A DNA stretch of 32,762 bases, from positions 1 to 32,762 of the forward strand of contig JBHIBO010000017.1 in the NCBI GenBank assembly GCA_046759185.1, written 5' to 3'. The translations under genes were made by a program, and so were the position numbers. The DNA comes from JAJISK01 sp046759185. Its GTDB lineage: Archaea > Thermoplasmatota > Thermoplasmata > RBG-16-68-12 > JAJISG01. A model generated the notes under the pieces. The model was not told where the DNA came from. It saw nothing but the letters and a program-made list of their open reading frames with translations, and searched no databases. Below are positions 16,865 to 24,936 of the stretch, piece by piece (the first letter of the stretch is position 1; every line of letters begins with the position of its first letter).

Positions 16865-17314
16865 TCAGGCACCCGGACCCTTCGCACTGCTCGCCTCCCG
16901 CTCCCCCTCGAGGAGCCGGATGTAGAGGTACATGGGCCCGGCCATCTTGGCCACCAACGTCCCCGCGTCGGTGAGGGAGTAGAGGACACGAGGAGGACGG
17001 TCCTCCAAGACCTCACGGCGCACCCACCCCCGTCCTTCAAGGTCCTTAAGCCGGAGGGAGAGGGTTCGGGAACTGATGCCCATGAGGAGTTGCCGGAGGC
17101 GAGAGTAGCCCAGCTGGTCGGTGCGATACAGCAGATACATGATCGGGACGGTCCACTTCTTCGTAATGGCCCCGATGATGCGCGAGCTGCGCTGGGCCTC
17201 CTCGATGGGATCCACGTCCTCGGCGAGTTCCTCGCCCACCTTTTCTACGAAGCGCACACACTCGTCGGCAAAGGCTGAAAACCGGTCCGTCGTCGTTATC
17301 AGCATGGGGACCAC
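16865..17314 (-). CDS. HxlR/MarR-type winged-helix transcriptional regulator
   Basis: 149 residues from GTG 17314, or 146 from ATG 17305. The core IIGAITKKWTVPIMYLLYRTDQLGYSRLRQLLMGISSRTLSLRLKDLEGRGWVRRE, followed by PRVLYSLTDAG, is the HxlR winged helix: KW at the start of helix 1, the SSRTLSxRLKxLE recognition helix and a YxLTxxG wing. HxlR proteins dimerise and repress or activate nearby genes in response to redox or ligands; no cysteine other than Cys19 stands out. It is divergent from the MacB-like operon and probably controls it and itself. A TATA-like TATTCTTATC (minus strand, 17347-17338) is placed for a leaderless GTG start. Confidence 0.85.
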   Translation of the reverse strand: MVPMLITTTDRFSAFADECVRFVEKVGEELAEDVDPIEEAQRSSRIIGAITKKWTVPIMYLLYRTDQLGYSRLRQLLMGISSRTLSLRLKDLEGRGWVRREVLEDRPPRVLYSLTDAGTLVAKMAGPMYLYIRLLEGEREASSAKGPGA

Positions 17315-17356
17315 TTTACCTCGGGTTACAAGGCGCTGATAAGAATACTGAAGACC

Positions 17357-17390
17357 TTATATACATTTTACATCTAGTTTTGAAAGTAAA
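17357..17390 (+). promoter_or_regulatory. Promoter and candidate operator of the MacB-like operon
   Basis: Strong TATA box TTATATA at 17357-17363 predicts a start near 17385, about 14 bases before GTG 17399. TTTAC at 17367-17371 and GTAAA at 17386-17390 form an inverted repeat with a 14-base centre that covers the predicted start site, so a bound protein would block transcription. Another TTTAC is present at 17315-17319 next to the start of the divergent regulator. Binding by the HxlR protein is inferred. Confidence 0.45.
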
Positions 17391-17398
17391 GCGCCACG

Positions 17399-18394
17399 GT
17401 GATCTGCGTGAACTTTTCCCGTATCTTTGCCCTCTTCCTAGCGGTCGTTGCCATCGGAGCCGCCGCCCTCACGATCCTGGACCAGTTCTACGAGGTCCGG
17501 TTCGAGACCCTCGACCTCTTCTACGACGGACTGGGGCAGGAGCTCCTCATCACGACCCTCGTTGCGATCCTCACCCTGGTCTTCTTCCTCCTGTCCCAGG
17601 TCACGGCCCTCCGCGAGGAGCTGGAAGACAAGCGCCGGGATGAACTGGTCAACCACGGCGGTCCCGGGGCAGGCGGCCTCGTCGTGACCCCCATGGACGG
17701 GGAGCCGATCCTGAAAGCCGAGGGCATCCGGAAGGTGTACGACACGGGACGCGTGCAGGTGGAAGCCCTTCGAGGGATCGACCTCGAGGTGAAGCAGGGG
17801 GAGATGGTCGTCATCATGGGCCCCTCCGGCTCGGGGAAGACCACTCTGCTGAACGTCCTGTCCGGCCTCGACGACGTGTCCAACGGCACCGTATCCATCC
17901 GCGGCCTCCCGCTGTCGGACCTTTCGGACACGGATCGAACGGACTACCGGGCGGCCAAGATGGGCTTCGTCTTTCAATCGTACAACCTGATCCCCGTCCT
18001 TTCGGCCGCGGAGAACGTGGAGATCCCCCTACTCATCCTGGGTGTGGGGGCGAAAGAAGCCCGGCAGCAAGCCTTGAAGGCCTTGGCGGCCGTGGGGCTC
18101 GAAGGGGAGGGCGGACGCAGGCCGCTGGAGCTCTCGGGCGGACAGCAGCAGCGGGTAGCCATCGCCCGCGCCATCGTGAACGACCCCGAGGTCGTCTTCG
18201 CCGACGAGGCCACCGGGAACCTGGACGCGGAGACCAGCGAAGAGGTCGTGGCCCTCCTCAGCCAGCTCAACAAGGCCCAGGGTCTCACCCTGGTGGTCGT
18301 CACCCACGACCCCGCCGTGACGGACTATGCCGACCGCATCTTGACGATCCGGGACGGGCTGGTAGTGGAAGAACGGACGTTGCAGGAGGTGTAG
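17399..18394 (+). CDS. MacB/LolD-type ABC ATPase with N-terminal membrane domain
   Basis: 331 residues. Unlike the usual 220-230-residue soluble LolD/MacB ATPase, this protein begins with two membrane helices (about 8-27 and 48-68) and a charged linker (LREELEDKRRDEL). The ATPase domain starts near residue 102 (EPILKAEGIRKVYDTG). It contains Walker A GPSGSGKT at 141-148, Q-loop VFQSYNLIPVLSAAENVEIPL, signature LSGGQQQRVAIARA at 245-258, Walker B VVFADEATGNLD and H-loop VVTHD with His303. All catalytic elements are intact. The next gene is its FtsX-like permease. An internal ATG at 17693 could give a soluble form, but it lacks a clear ribosome site. Confidence 0.9.
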   Translation: MICVNFSRIFALFLAVVAIGAAALTILDQFYEVRFETLDLFYDGLGQELLITTLVAILTLVFFLLSQVTALREELEDKRRDELVNHGGPGAGGLVVTPMDGEPILKAEGIRKVYDTGRVQVEALRGIDLEVKQGEMVVIMGPSGSGKTTLLNVLSGLDDVSNGTVSIRGLPLSDLSDTDRTDYRAAKMGFVFQSYNLIPVLSAAENVEIPLLILGVGAKEARQQALKALAAVGLEGEGGRRPLELSGGQQQRVAIARAIVNDPEVVFADEATGNLDAETSEEVVALLSQLNKAQGLTLVVVTHDPAVTDYADRILTIRDGLVVEERTLQEV

Positions 18395-18395
18395 C

Positions 18396-21260
18396 TTGGA
18401 GCTCACCCTGGCCAACGTCTCCTTCATTCTGGCCATCGGAGCCATCCTCCTCGTCTTCGGGGCGGCCGCGAGGAAGCGGCTGCTCCTGCGCATCGCCCTG
18501 CGAAACCTCATCCGTCGGAAGACCCAGGTGGCCCTGGCCATCGCCGGTCTCACGGTGGCGACCTCCATCATCTCGGGCGCCTTGGTCATCGACGCCAGCT
18601 TCGATGCCACCGTCACCGCCATCGTCCTTCGGGGAACCGATCTCGTGGACGAGCTCATCCAGCAGGAGGACGAGGCGGGCAACCCCGCTTTCTTCAACGA
18701 GACGGTGTACGACGACGTACAGGCGAAGCTCCCGACTATGGAGCACGTCGACGGTCTCGCGCCTCGGATTCTCCTTCCTGCCTCCGTGCAGGCCAACGCT
18801 ACGGGCTTGGTGGAGCCCGGCCTGAACCTGATCGGGTTCGACGCCATCCAGGACCTTGGCGTTTTCCTCCTCGAGGATGGGACCGAGGTGGACGGGAGTG
18901 CGCTCTCCCCGGGCCAGGTGTACGTGAACCGGGAGCTTGCCACGGCGATTGAGGCGGTGGCGGGGGACGAGCTGGAAGCCTTCGTTAACGGACAGGTCCT
19001 CTATGTGACGGTCCGTGACGTCGTGCAGGATCGCGGTCGGGGCGGCTGGCAAACGGCCTCCAACCTCTTCCTCCCCCTCAGCGCCCTGCAGGCGGATCTC
19101 GGCAGGGAGGGCCGAATTAACCTCATCACGGTCTCCAACGTGGGGGGCGTGGACGACGGACACCTCGTCACGGACGAGGCCGTGGCCGAACTCAACGCCG
19201 CCCTCGGAGCGGGCCACCCCTTCACCATCGTCCCCATCAAGCGGGACCAGATCGAGACCTTCACCAGCCTCCTCGACCAGCTCACCCAGCTCTTCGTGTT
19301 GATGAGCGCTTTCACGATCATCGCGGGCATCCTCCTGATCATGAACATCTTCTCCGGGCTCGCGGAGGAGCGAAAGACGGAGATGGGCATGTCCCGGGCG
19401 CTGGGGATGCGACGGAGCCACCTCGTCCAGTCGTTCATCTTTGAGGGGACCGTCTACGCCCTCGCCTCCGCCGCCTTGGGAGCCTTCGCCGGACTCGGCG
19501 TCGCGACCCTCATTATGGAGGCCTTCCGGCAGATCTTCACCTTCTTCGCCCGCGACCTGGTCATCGCCTTCACCCTAAGCGACCTCCTGACCGCCTTCTC
19601 CTTGGGCCTCCTGCTGACCTTGGTAACCGTCGCCGTCGCCTCGTGGCGCATCGGGAAGCTCAACATCATCCGGGCAATGCGGGACCTCCCGGAGCCGCCG
19701 GCCAAGCGGGCGTCGTGGGCGGAGGTCACCCTCGCTGCGGTCCTCATTGCCGGAGGCCTCTTCGCCCTCTTCTACAGCGTGCGCGAGACCGACCAGATCG
19801 CCTACGCGGCCAGCGGACCCCTGGTTGCCCTGGGAGCGGCCTTGGTGACGGTGCGCCGATTCGGACCCAGGATACCCCTGACCGCCGCCGGGATCTTCAC
19901 GTTGGCCTGGGGCCTCAGCCCGTGGCGTTTGGTCGAGGAGGTCGATCCCAACATCGGCGCTTTCGTGGTAATCGGGGTTCTCCTGGTCACGGGCGGCGTC
20001 CTCACCATCATCGCCAACAGCGACGTCCTCCTGAAGCTGGCCACGAAGCTCACTCGGAAGAAGCGGAACGTGCCGGTGGTCCGGGCGGCCATCGCCTATC
20101 CCATGGCCAAGAAGTTCCGCACTGGGGTCATCTTGGCCATGTTCTCCCTGATCATGTTCACGATTACCGTGATGAGTATGGTCATGGGCATCACGGGCTC
20201 CACGGTGGATGTCTTCGCCCGGCAGGAGTCGGGGGGCTACGACCTGGTGGGCTTCGCGAGCCCCTTCGCACCCATCACGGATCTGGATCAGCGGCTGAAC
20301 GACTCAGGCCTCGCTCCGATGGTGGCGGCCCACGATGACCTCTTGCGGTCACGAGTTGAGCTCGACGCCCCCGGCGGGCAGGTGGTCGAGAATTACCCGC
20401 TCATCGGGGTCTCCCAGAGCTTCGCAGATCGAAACGAGTTCACCTTCTTCAAGACGGCCGACGGGTACGAAACCGCCGAGGACGTGTGGGACGCCCTGCG
20501 GCAGGACAAGAGCCTCGCCGTCGTCGACCGGGGCGTCCAGCCCCAGGACTTCGGACCCACGGCGGACCTCCGCCTCGATGTGGGGGATCGCATCACCGTC
20601 GCGAATCCCCTCGGGGAAGAGGTGAGGGCCACCATCATCGGGATCATGGACGCGGGCTTCGTTCAGGGTGTCTTCCTCCAAGAGGAGGAGGTGGAGCGCC
20701 TGACCAACGCTCCGGGCCCCACCCTCTTCTACGTGCAGGTGGCGGAGGGCGAGGATTCCACCGAGCTGGCCAAGGCGATGCAGGCCGAACTCGTGGACCA
20801 TGCCTTCATCGGCATTGTCATCCGGGACCTGGTGGAGGAAAGCCTAGAGGTCACCCTCAACGTCATGCAGCTCATTCAGGCCTTCCTGGCCCTCGGTCTC
20901 GCCGTGGGCATCTCGGGCCTGGGGGTCCTCGCGGTGCGGAATGTCGTGGAGCGCCGTGCCACCATCGGGACGCTGCGGGCCTTGGGCTTCCGCAAGGACA
21001 TGATCCTCAAGGCCTTCCTCCTCGAGCTCTCCTTCGTGGCGGTCTTAGGCATCTTCTTGGGCCTGGTCCTCGGCATCGCGCTGACGTATAACCTCTTCCT
21101 GACCCTGTCCTTCTTCGGGGAAGCGGAGTTCGTCATTCCCTGGCCCAACCTCACTCTGATTCTCGGGCTGGCCTTCGTCGCCAGCCTCCTGGCGACCCTC
21201 TCCCCCTCTCGCCGTGCCTCGCGTCTCCCCCCTGCTGAAGCTCTGCGGCAGGCCCTCTGA
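18396..21260 (+). CDS. Large FtsX/MacB-like ABC permease
   Basis: 954 residues from TTG 18396, with AGGAGGT at 18384-18390 five bases ahead, the best ribosome binding site in the window. Architecture is two FtsX-type units. A first helix at about 8-24 and one at about 45-64 precede an outer domain (about 65-285). Three helices at about 295-320, 350-375 and 395-417 follow, with the conserved EERKTEMGMSRALGMRR loop. Extra helices lie at about 443-460 and 495-545. A second unit starts at about 575, with an outer domain (about 600-815) and the final three helices, carrying VERRATIGTLRALGFRK and ending LPPAEALRQAL. Such permeases extract or transduce force on substrates; they commonly handle lipoproteins, peptides or antibiotics. 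It should work with the ATPase encoded one base upstream. Confidence 0.92.
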   Translation: MELTLANVSFILAIGAILLVFGAAARKRLLLRIALRNLIRRKTQVALAIAGLTVATSIISGALVIDASFDATVTAIVLRGTDLVDELIQQEDEAGNPAFFNETVYDDVQAKLPTMEHVDGLAPRILLPASVQANATGLVEPGLNLIGFDAIQDLGVFLLEDGTEVDGSALSPGQVYVNRELATAIEAVAGDELEAFVNGQVLYVTVRDVVQDRGRGGWQTASNLFLPLSALQADLGREGRINLITVSNVGGVDDGHLVTDEAVAELNAALGAGHPFTIVPIKRDQIETFTSLLDQLTQLFVLMSAFTIIAGILLIMNIFSGLAEERKTEMGMSRALGMRRSHLVQSFIFEGTVYALASAALGAFAGLGVATLIMEAFRQIFTFFARDLVIAFTLSDLLTAFSLGLLLTLVTVAVASWRIGKLNIIRAMRDLPEPPAKRASWAEVTLAAVLIAGGLFALFYSVRETDQIAYAASGPLVALGAALVTVRRFGPRIPLTAAGIFTLAWGLSPWRLVEEVDPNIGAFVVIGVLLVTGGVLTIIANSDVLLKLATKLTRKKRNVPVVRAAIAYPMAKKFRTGVILAMFSLIMFTITVMSMVMGITGSTVDVFARQESGGYDLVGFASPFAPITDLDQRLNDSGLAPMVAAHDDLLRSRVELDAPGGQVVENYPLIGVSQSFADRNEFTFFKTADGYETAEDVWDALRQDKSLAVVDRGVQPQDFGPTADLRLDVGDRITVANPLGEEVRATIIGIMDAGFVQGVFLQEEEVERLTNAPGPTLFYVQVAEGEDSTELAKAMQAELVDHAFIGIVIRDLVEESLEVTLNVMQLIQAFLALGLAVGISGLGVLAVRNVVERRATIGTLRALGFRKDMILKAFLLELSFVAVLGIFLGLVLGIALTYNLFLTLSFFGEAEFVIPWPNLTLILGLAFVASLLATLSPSRRASRLPPAEALRQAL

Positions 21261-21372
21261 CCTCCTCTCGTTAGGAAGATGTTCCCGCGCCGGACTTGTC
21301 TCCTAGTGCGGGGCTAGAGCTGTCCGTACACGGCACCACCCGCCTCAAAGTTGACAGGGCTTGGGTGTCCGA

Positions 21373-23559
21373 TCAGAAGTAACCAAGATCCCGGAGGCGC
21401 CTCATGATTCCCTCTTTGTCTTGGGCACGCCCCGAGCGTTCATCCGAACCCTCCAGGTCTTGTTCCCACGCCGGCTTGGAGCCCGTCGACCGCGTGGCCG
21501 CAGCCCCGCCCAGGGAGCGATAGCCCCTGCTGTAGAGCGGGTGAATCGGCAGGTTCGCATTCAGGGTGTACGTCCAGACCTCCCTCTCTCTCCAGGGCAG
21601 GATGGGATGAACCCGAGTATGAGGTGGATCGTCCCGGGCAGAGAAGAAGACCTCACGCGCCCGAGCGGGGCTCTCATCCCATCGGATTCCAGTGATGACC
21701 GTATCGAACTTGTACTGCTGGATGGCCCGCTTCAGGGCCACGGTCTTCAACATGTGGTTGCCCACGGCCGTGTTGAGATCCAGAGACACTTCCTGCCCGT
21801 CGAGGCCTGCCTTCAAGGCTTCCTCCTGGTTCTCTGCATCCAAGCGTCCCAATGGAACCGACCCGGATTCCTCTGAAGCGGCGGTGAAGACATCGTCGTT
21901 TCGAACTACGAGCCATTTCAGCTCCTCTCGCTTAACTGTCTCTTCTACGAAGGACCACGTCTCAGGGAAGTGTTGTCCATGATCCACGAACACCAATGGT
22001 GGGAATTCGAGTTCCTCCCCACGGGTCGCTCCCAAGGCCAGGTACAGAAGCAGCGTGCTGTCCTTACCCCCCGTCCACATTATTGCCGGTTGGTGGTCGG
22101 AAGCGAGGGCGTCGCGAAGGACGAGCTTGGACATCGCCAGCTTGGTCTCCAAGGGAAGCCAATCTCGAACCCCACCCTCCGTCTCGTCCCCCGCACGCCT
22201 GACAAACGCGCTTCGGAGCTTTTCATGTAGCGTGTTGACCACGTGTTCCTCCTTGGTCAGCAGGTTCACCTCCTCTTGTGGGTCCGTCGCCACCCGGTAA
22301 AGCTCATCCTCTTTACGTCCCAAGTGACAGACGAGCTTCCAACTCGAGGATACGCAGGCGAGCATTGGATGGTCATGGCGGGCCTTGAAACTGAGCAAGT
22401 CCTGCCTCGAACGTGCGTCGTACCCCTTCAGACTGATGGCGTAGGGAACGAAACCCGCTCGAGCCTCGCTCACCACGGACCCCTGGTGACGGACCCATTC
22501 TAGCCACGATTCAAACGCATCTCCCTGTCCTGAGGCAATTCGCTCCAGCAGACTGAACAGCCAAGTGATGTCCAGCAACTCCTCCTGCCGTCGCCCCTCA
22601 ATACCGCCTGGGGGTCGAACGAGGACGGGGACACGGAGAAGTCGCTCACTCAGGCCCGTTGGATGGTCGATTCCACCCTTCTCTCCCAGCAAGTGACCGT
22701 GATCGGAGAGCACGATGAGATACCCTCGGTCCAACTCTCTGGAGAGATGACGTACGAGGACCCCCAGCGACCGATCGGCATACCGAGCTCCCTCCCAGTA
22801 TATCCTCTCGATCCATTCCCGTCTCTCTCGTGAGAGAGGGATGCGTCCCCCCATAATCCCGTTCCGAAAGGTGTCGTACCAGAGAAGCTCGTTGGCGTGT
22901 TGGAGCCGACGGCGCCAGCTGGCAAAAGCCCCACGGCCTTGGTACGGGCCATGGGCTTCCATCAGGTTGACAAAGAGGAAGGTGGGTCGCGTAAGACTTC
23001 TGAGAGTCTTACGCACAATGGCTACGGCTTCCTTGGCCCCGTTGTCCAGCAGAGGGCTGGAGGCGACCAGGGCCAGCAAACCCTCCCCCACCTTACCTAG
23101 GACGTCCATCGGGCCCCTCGAACCCTGTCTTTGCCTGGGCAGGAAATCTCTGGCCCGATTCAGGAGCCACCTTGTCTTGGGGCTGCGGGCCTGCCAGACG
23201 ACATTGAAGCCTCGCGTCAGACCGAAGAGCTCCGAGATTACGGGGTTGCACGTCACGCAGGCCGTGGAGTAGCCCTCCTCGCGGAAGATCTCCGCGATGG
23301 TGGGCACCCCCTCCCGAAGTTTCATGGATGGCGGATGCGCGCCGTGCTCCCTGGGCGGGAGGCCAGTGAACAGGGAAGCATGGGTCGGCAGGGTCCAGTG
23401 CGAGGGGGCGTAGGCCCGTTCGAAGAGAGCGGATTCCTTGAAGAGGCTTCGAAGTGCGGGCAGCCCCGCCAAAACCCTTGAGTCGTCCACCATGTCGGCC
23501 CGCAGGCTATCCAACAGCAGCACGGCCACCAGCTTCGTGTCCGTCCTAGCACTCTGCAT
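21373..23559 (-). CDS. Fusion of sulfatase/phosphatase-superfamily domain with CysD-like ATP pyrophosphatase domain
   Basis: 728 residues from ATG 23559; the frame is open to 23652 but that would cross the TATA box. Residues about 8-440 are an alkaline-phosphatase/sulfatase domain: LLLDSLRAD (Asp17, Asp22), SHWTLPTHASLFTGLPP, VLSDHGHLLGEKGG (Asp286, His287), and the sulfatase-like C-terminal DELYRVATDPQEEVNLL. The nucleophile position is Thr56 in T-L-P-T-H, not the Cys/Ser of C-x-P-x-R sulfatases, which points to a transferase- or phosphatase-like reaction. Residues about 490-728 are a PP-loop ATPase: WTGGKDS at 495-501, GIRWDESPARA, HPILPWREREVW, and DERSGRAQDKEGIMRRLRDLGYF-type ending as in CysD (sulfate adenylyltransferase subunit 2). 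The neighbours suggest modification of a surface glycan, perhaps with sulfate. The coupling is inferred. Confidence 0.85.
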   Translation of the reverse strand: MQSARTDTKLVAVLLLDSLRADMVDDSRVLAGLPALRSLFKESALFERAYAPSHWTLPTHASLFTGLPPREHGAHPPSMKLREGVPTIAEIFREEGYSTACVTCNPVISELFGLTRGFNVVWQARSPKTRWLLNRARDFLPRQRQGSRGPMDVLGKVGEGLLALVASSPLLDNGAKEAVAIVRKTLRSLTRPTFLFVNLMEAHGPYQGRGAFASWRRRLQHANELLWYDTFRNGIMGGRIPLSRERREWIERIYWEGARYADRSLGVLVRHLSRELDRGYLIVLSDHGHLLGEKGGIDHPTGLSERLLRVPVLVRPPGGIEGRRQEELLDITWLFSLLERIASGQGDAFESWLEWVRHQGSVVSEARAGFVPYAISLKGYDARSRQDLLSFKARHDHPMLACVSSSWKLVCHLGRKEDELYRVATDPQEEVNLLTKEEHVVNTLHEKLRSAFVRRAGDETEGGVRDWLPLETKLAMSKLVLRDALASDHQPAIMWTGGKDSTLLLYLALGATRGEELEFPPLVFVDHGQHFPETWSFVEETVKREELKWLVVRNDDVFTAASEESGSVPLGRLDAENQEEALKAGLDGQEVSLDLNTAVGNHMLKTVALKRAIQQYKFDTVITGIRWDESPARAREVFFSARDDPPHTRVHPILPWREREVWTYTLNANLPIHPLYSRGYRSLGGAAATRSTGSKPAWEQDLEGSDERSGRAQDKEGIMRRLRDLGYF

Positions 23560-23625
23560 GATATGGGCCACTCCCGTCTCGGCGCCGAATGACTCTGAGA
23601 TCGATTGGGGGGACGATGGTCGTGA

Positions 23626-23632
23626 GTATATG
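23626..23632 (-). promoter_or_regulatory. TATA-like box of the sulfatase-CysD fusion gene
   Basis: On the minus strand the sequence is CATATAC within GGCATCATATACTCACG. It predicts transcription from about 23604, giving a leader of about 33 bases to GTG 23571 or 45 bases to ATG 23559. It argues against the TTG at 23652, which lies upstream of the box. Confidence 0.45.
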
Positions 23633-23707
23633 ATGCCTCCGAAGAACGGCAAAGAGAGAGGGGTCGAGCTCGAAGCCCCTTTATCCGGGCTTCGTCCTCA
23701 GAAGAAC

Positions 23708-24631
23708 CTACGTCAGTGACCTGAACAACTCGATGTCGCGGTCGACCGTTACCTCCGGGCCGCAGATCGCAAGGATCGACTCACGTATCCCGGCCCTTCG
23801 CTCTTCGTCGAGGGGCAGCTTGCCCCACATTTCGACGATCGAGCTCTCGAGTTCGGTTGCACTGGATGGAGGACAAAGGGTTGACTCGTTATCAATGATA
23901 AACTCAGGAATTCCACCGACGTTGGTGGCGACGACTGGCATCCCTGTGGCCGCCGCCTCACATGCCATTACCCCCTGACCCTCCATGCGGGATGGCAGGA
24001 CGAAGAACCCGTAGTTGGCCAAGAGCTTCGGGAGTTCCAATCGACTGTAGACTGGATCCAAGTTATCAACGATGATGTCCCGATCGGCCAAAGAGGGAAG
24101 GATAGTCTCGAGCAAGTCCGTGCCATACTTCCATCCTCGACCCCGAAGACAAAGACCTTTCCGGGTAGAGTGCAACATCAAGGGGAAGAGGGACGGATCG
24201 ACCGGGTTCGGTATGACCTCGGCTGTCACACCCAGGTACTTCCTGATCTCCTGTTGCATCCAGCGTGACTCGGTAACCGAAGCTTGGCACTCTCGAAGGA
24301 ACCTCTTCAGCTGCCATCGGGATTTCATCCGATAGGGATGGAAATCCCGTACACCACGGGTGATCGCCTCCGAACCATGAAGATAGGCGACGACGGGAGT
24401 CCCAGGGAGAAACCGACGGGCCGTTGGTATGACGTATTCGGGCAGTGGATAGTGAGCGGCGACCACATCGTAGTTTCGCGGGCTGCTTGGTTCCTCAGTT
24501 CCTCGCACGAATAGATCGACTGCATGCCCCATTTCGCGGTATAACTCCACCCGAGCCTGCGTGAAAGCACCGGCATGGATTCCTTCACTTGGGTAGGTAT
24601 GAGTAATAACGGCGATTTCAAGGGTTTCCAC
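23708..24631 (-). CDS. Family-4-type (GT-B) glycosyltransferase
   Basis: 307 residues, short for GT4 enzymes (usually 350-400). N-terminal Rossmann half starts LEIAVITHTYPSEGIHAGAFTQARVELYREMGHAVDLFV. The hinge region has VTESRWMQQEIRKYLGVTAEVIPNPVDPSLF. The donor-binding half retains EGQGVMACEAAATGMPVVATNVGGIPEFI, the E-x7-E motif. The middle (GLCLRGRGWKYGTDLLETILPSLADRD) appears trimmed. Start is GTG 24631 with AAGGAGG about 11 bases ahead. It should transfer a sugar from a nucleotide donor onto a lipid-linked or nascent glycan at the cytoplasmic membrane face. The gene is less GC-rich than the ABC or protease genes, which may mark a transferred segment. Confidence 0.87.
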   Translation of the reverse strand: METLEIAVITHTYPSEGIHAGAFTQARVELYREMGHAVDLFVRGTEEPSSPRNYDVVAAHYPLPEYVIPTARRFLPGTPVVAYLHGSEAITRGVRDFHPYRMKSRWQLKRFLRECQASVTESRWMQQEIRKYLGVTAEVIPNPVDPSLFPLMLHSTRKGLCLRGRGWKYGTDLLETILPSLADRDIIVDNLDPVYSRLELPKLLANYGFFVLPSRMEGQGVMACEAAATGMPVVATNVGGIPEFIIDNESTLCPPSSATELESSIVEMWGKLPLDEERRAGIRESILAICGPEVTVDRDIELFRSLT

Positions 24632-24714
24632 TCGGGATCAGTCCTCCTTCACTTGGATATGGCAACTTGTTCCGCAGGGCATTCTAAGACTTCGCCGTAC
24701 GGATTGGCTTTCAC

Positions 24715-24936
24715 TTACCAGCAAAGGACCGTCCCATCCCTTAGCGCATGCTCCGCTGCCACGCCTAGGCCAGACGTTTCATGAATTCCTATCCAAATAA
24801 GTACCCTTCGATACCAGAATCGGTCGCCCGGTGACCAAGGCTTCTAGCAGCTTGTTCGCGGTGGCGAAGGGTAACCTTATCTCCTGGAGCTCTCGCCGAG
24901 GAGTCTTTAAGCCTCTCTGGCTTAGTTCCGCACGTC
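24715..24936 (-). pseudogene. Glycosyltransferase remnant (frameshifted C-terminal part)
   Basis: This fills the roughly 300-base gap between two genes. Reading from 24936 down, one frame gives LPFATANKLLEALVTGRP then ILVSKGTYLDRN and hits TGA at 24781-24779. Shifting by one base, the next frame continues ETSGLGVAAEHALRDGTVLCW and stops at TAA 24717-24715. The NKLLEALVTGRPILVSKG segment is the GT4 donor-site motif (usually PNKLFEALALGRPVIVS), and the second piece continues the family pattern (xxCGLVVxxxxxxxLxxAL). The N-terminal half is missing. So this is the broken 3' end of a former glycosyltransferase gene on the same strand as its intact neighbour. Confidence 0.65.
24904..24911 (+). promoter_or_regulatory. 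TATA-like box of the acetyltransferase/aminotransferase pair
   Basis: TCTTTAAG, centred about 29 bases before ATG 24937, predicts a start within a few bases of the start codon. It lies inside the antisense glycosyltransferase remnant. Confidence 0.45.

Noticed and set aside
18300..19421. Minus-strand 373-codon frame opposite the FtsX-like permease
   Set aside because: Composition is typical of an antisense shadow and it has no start signal or motif.
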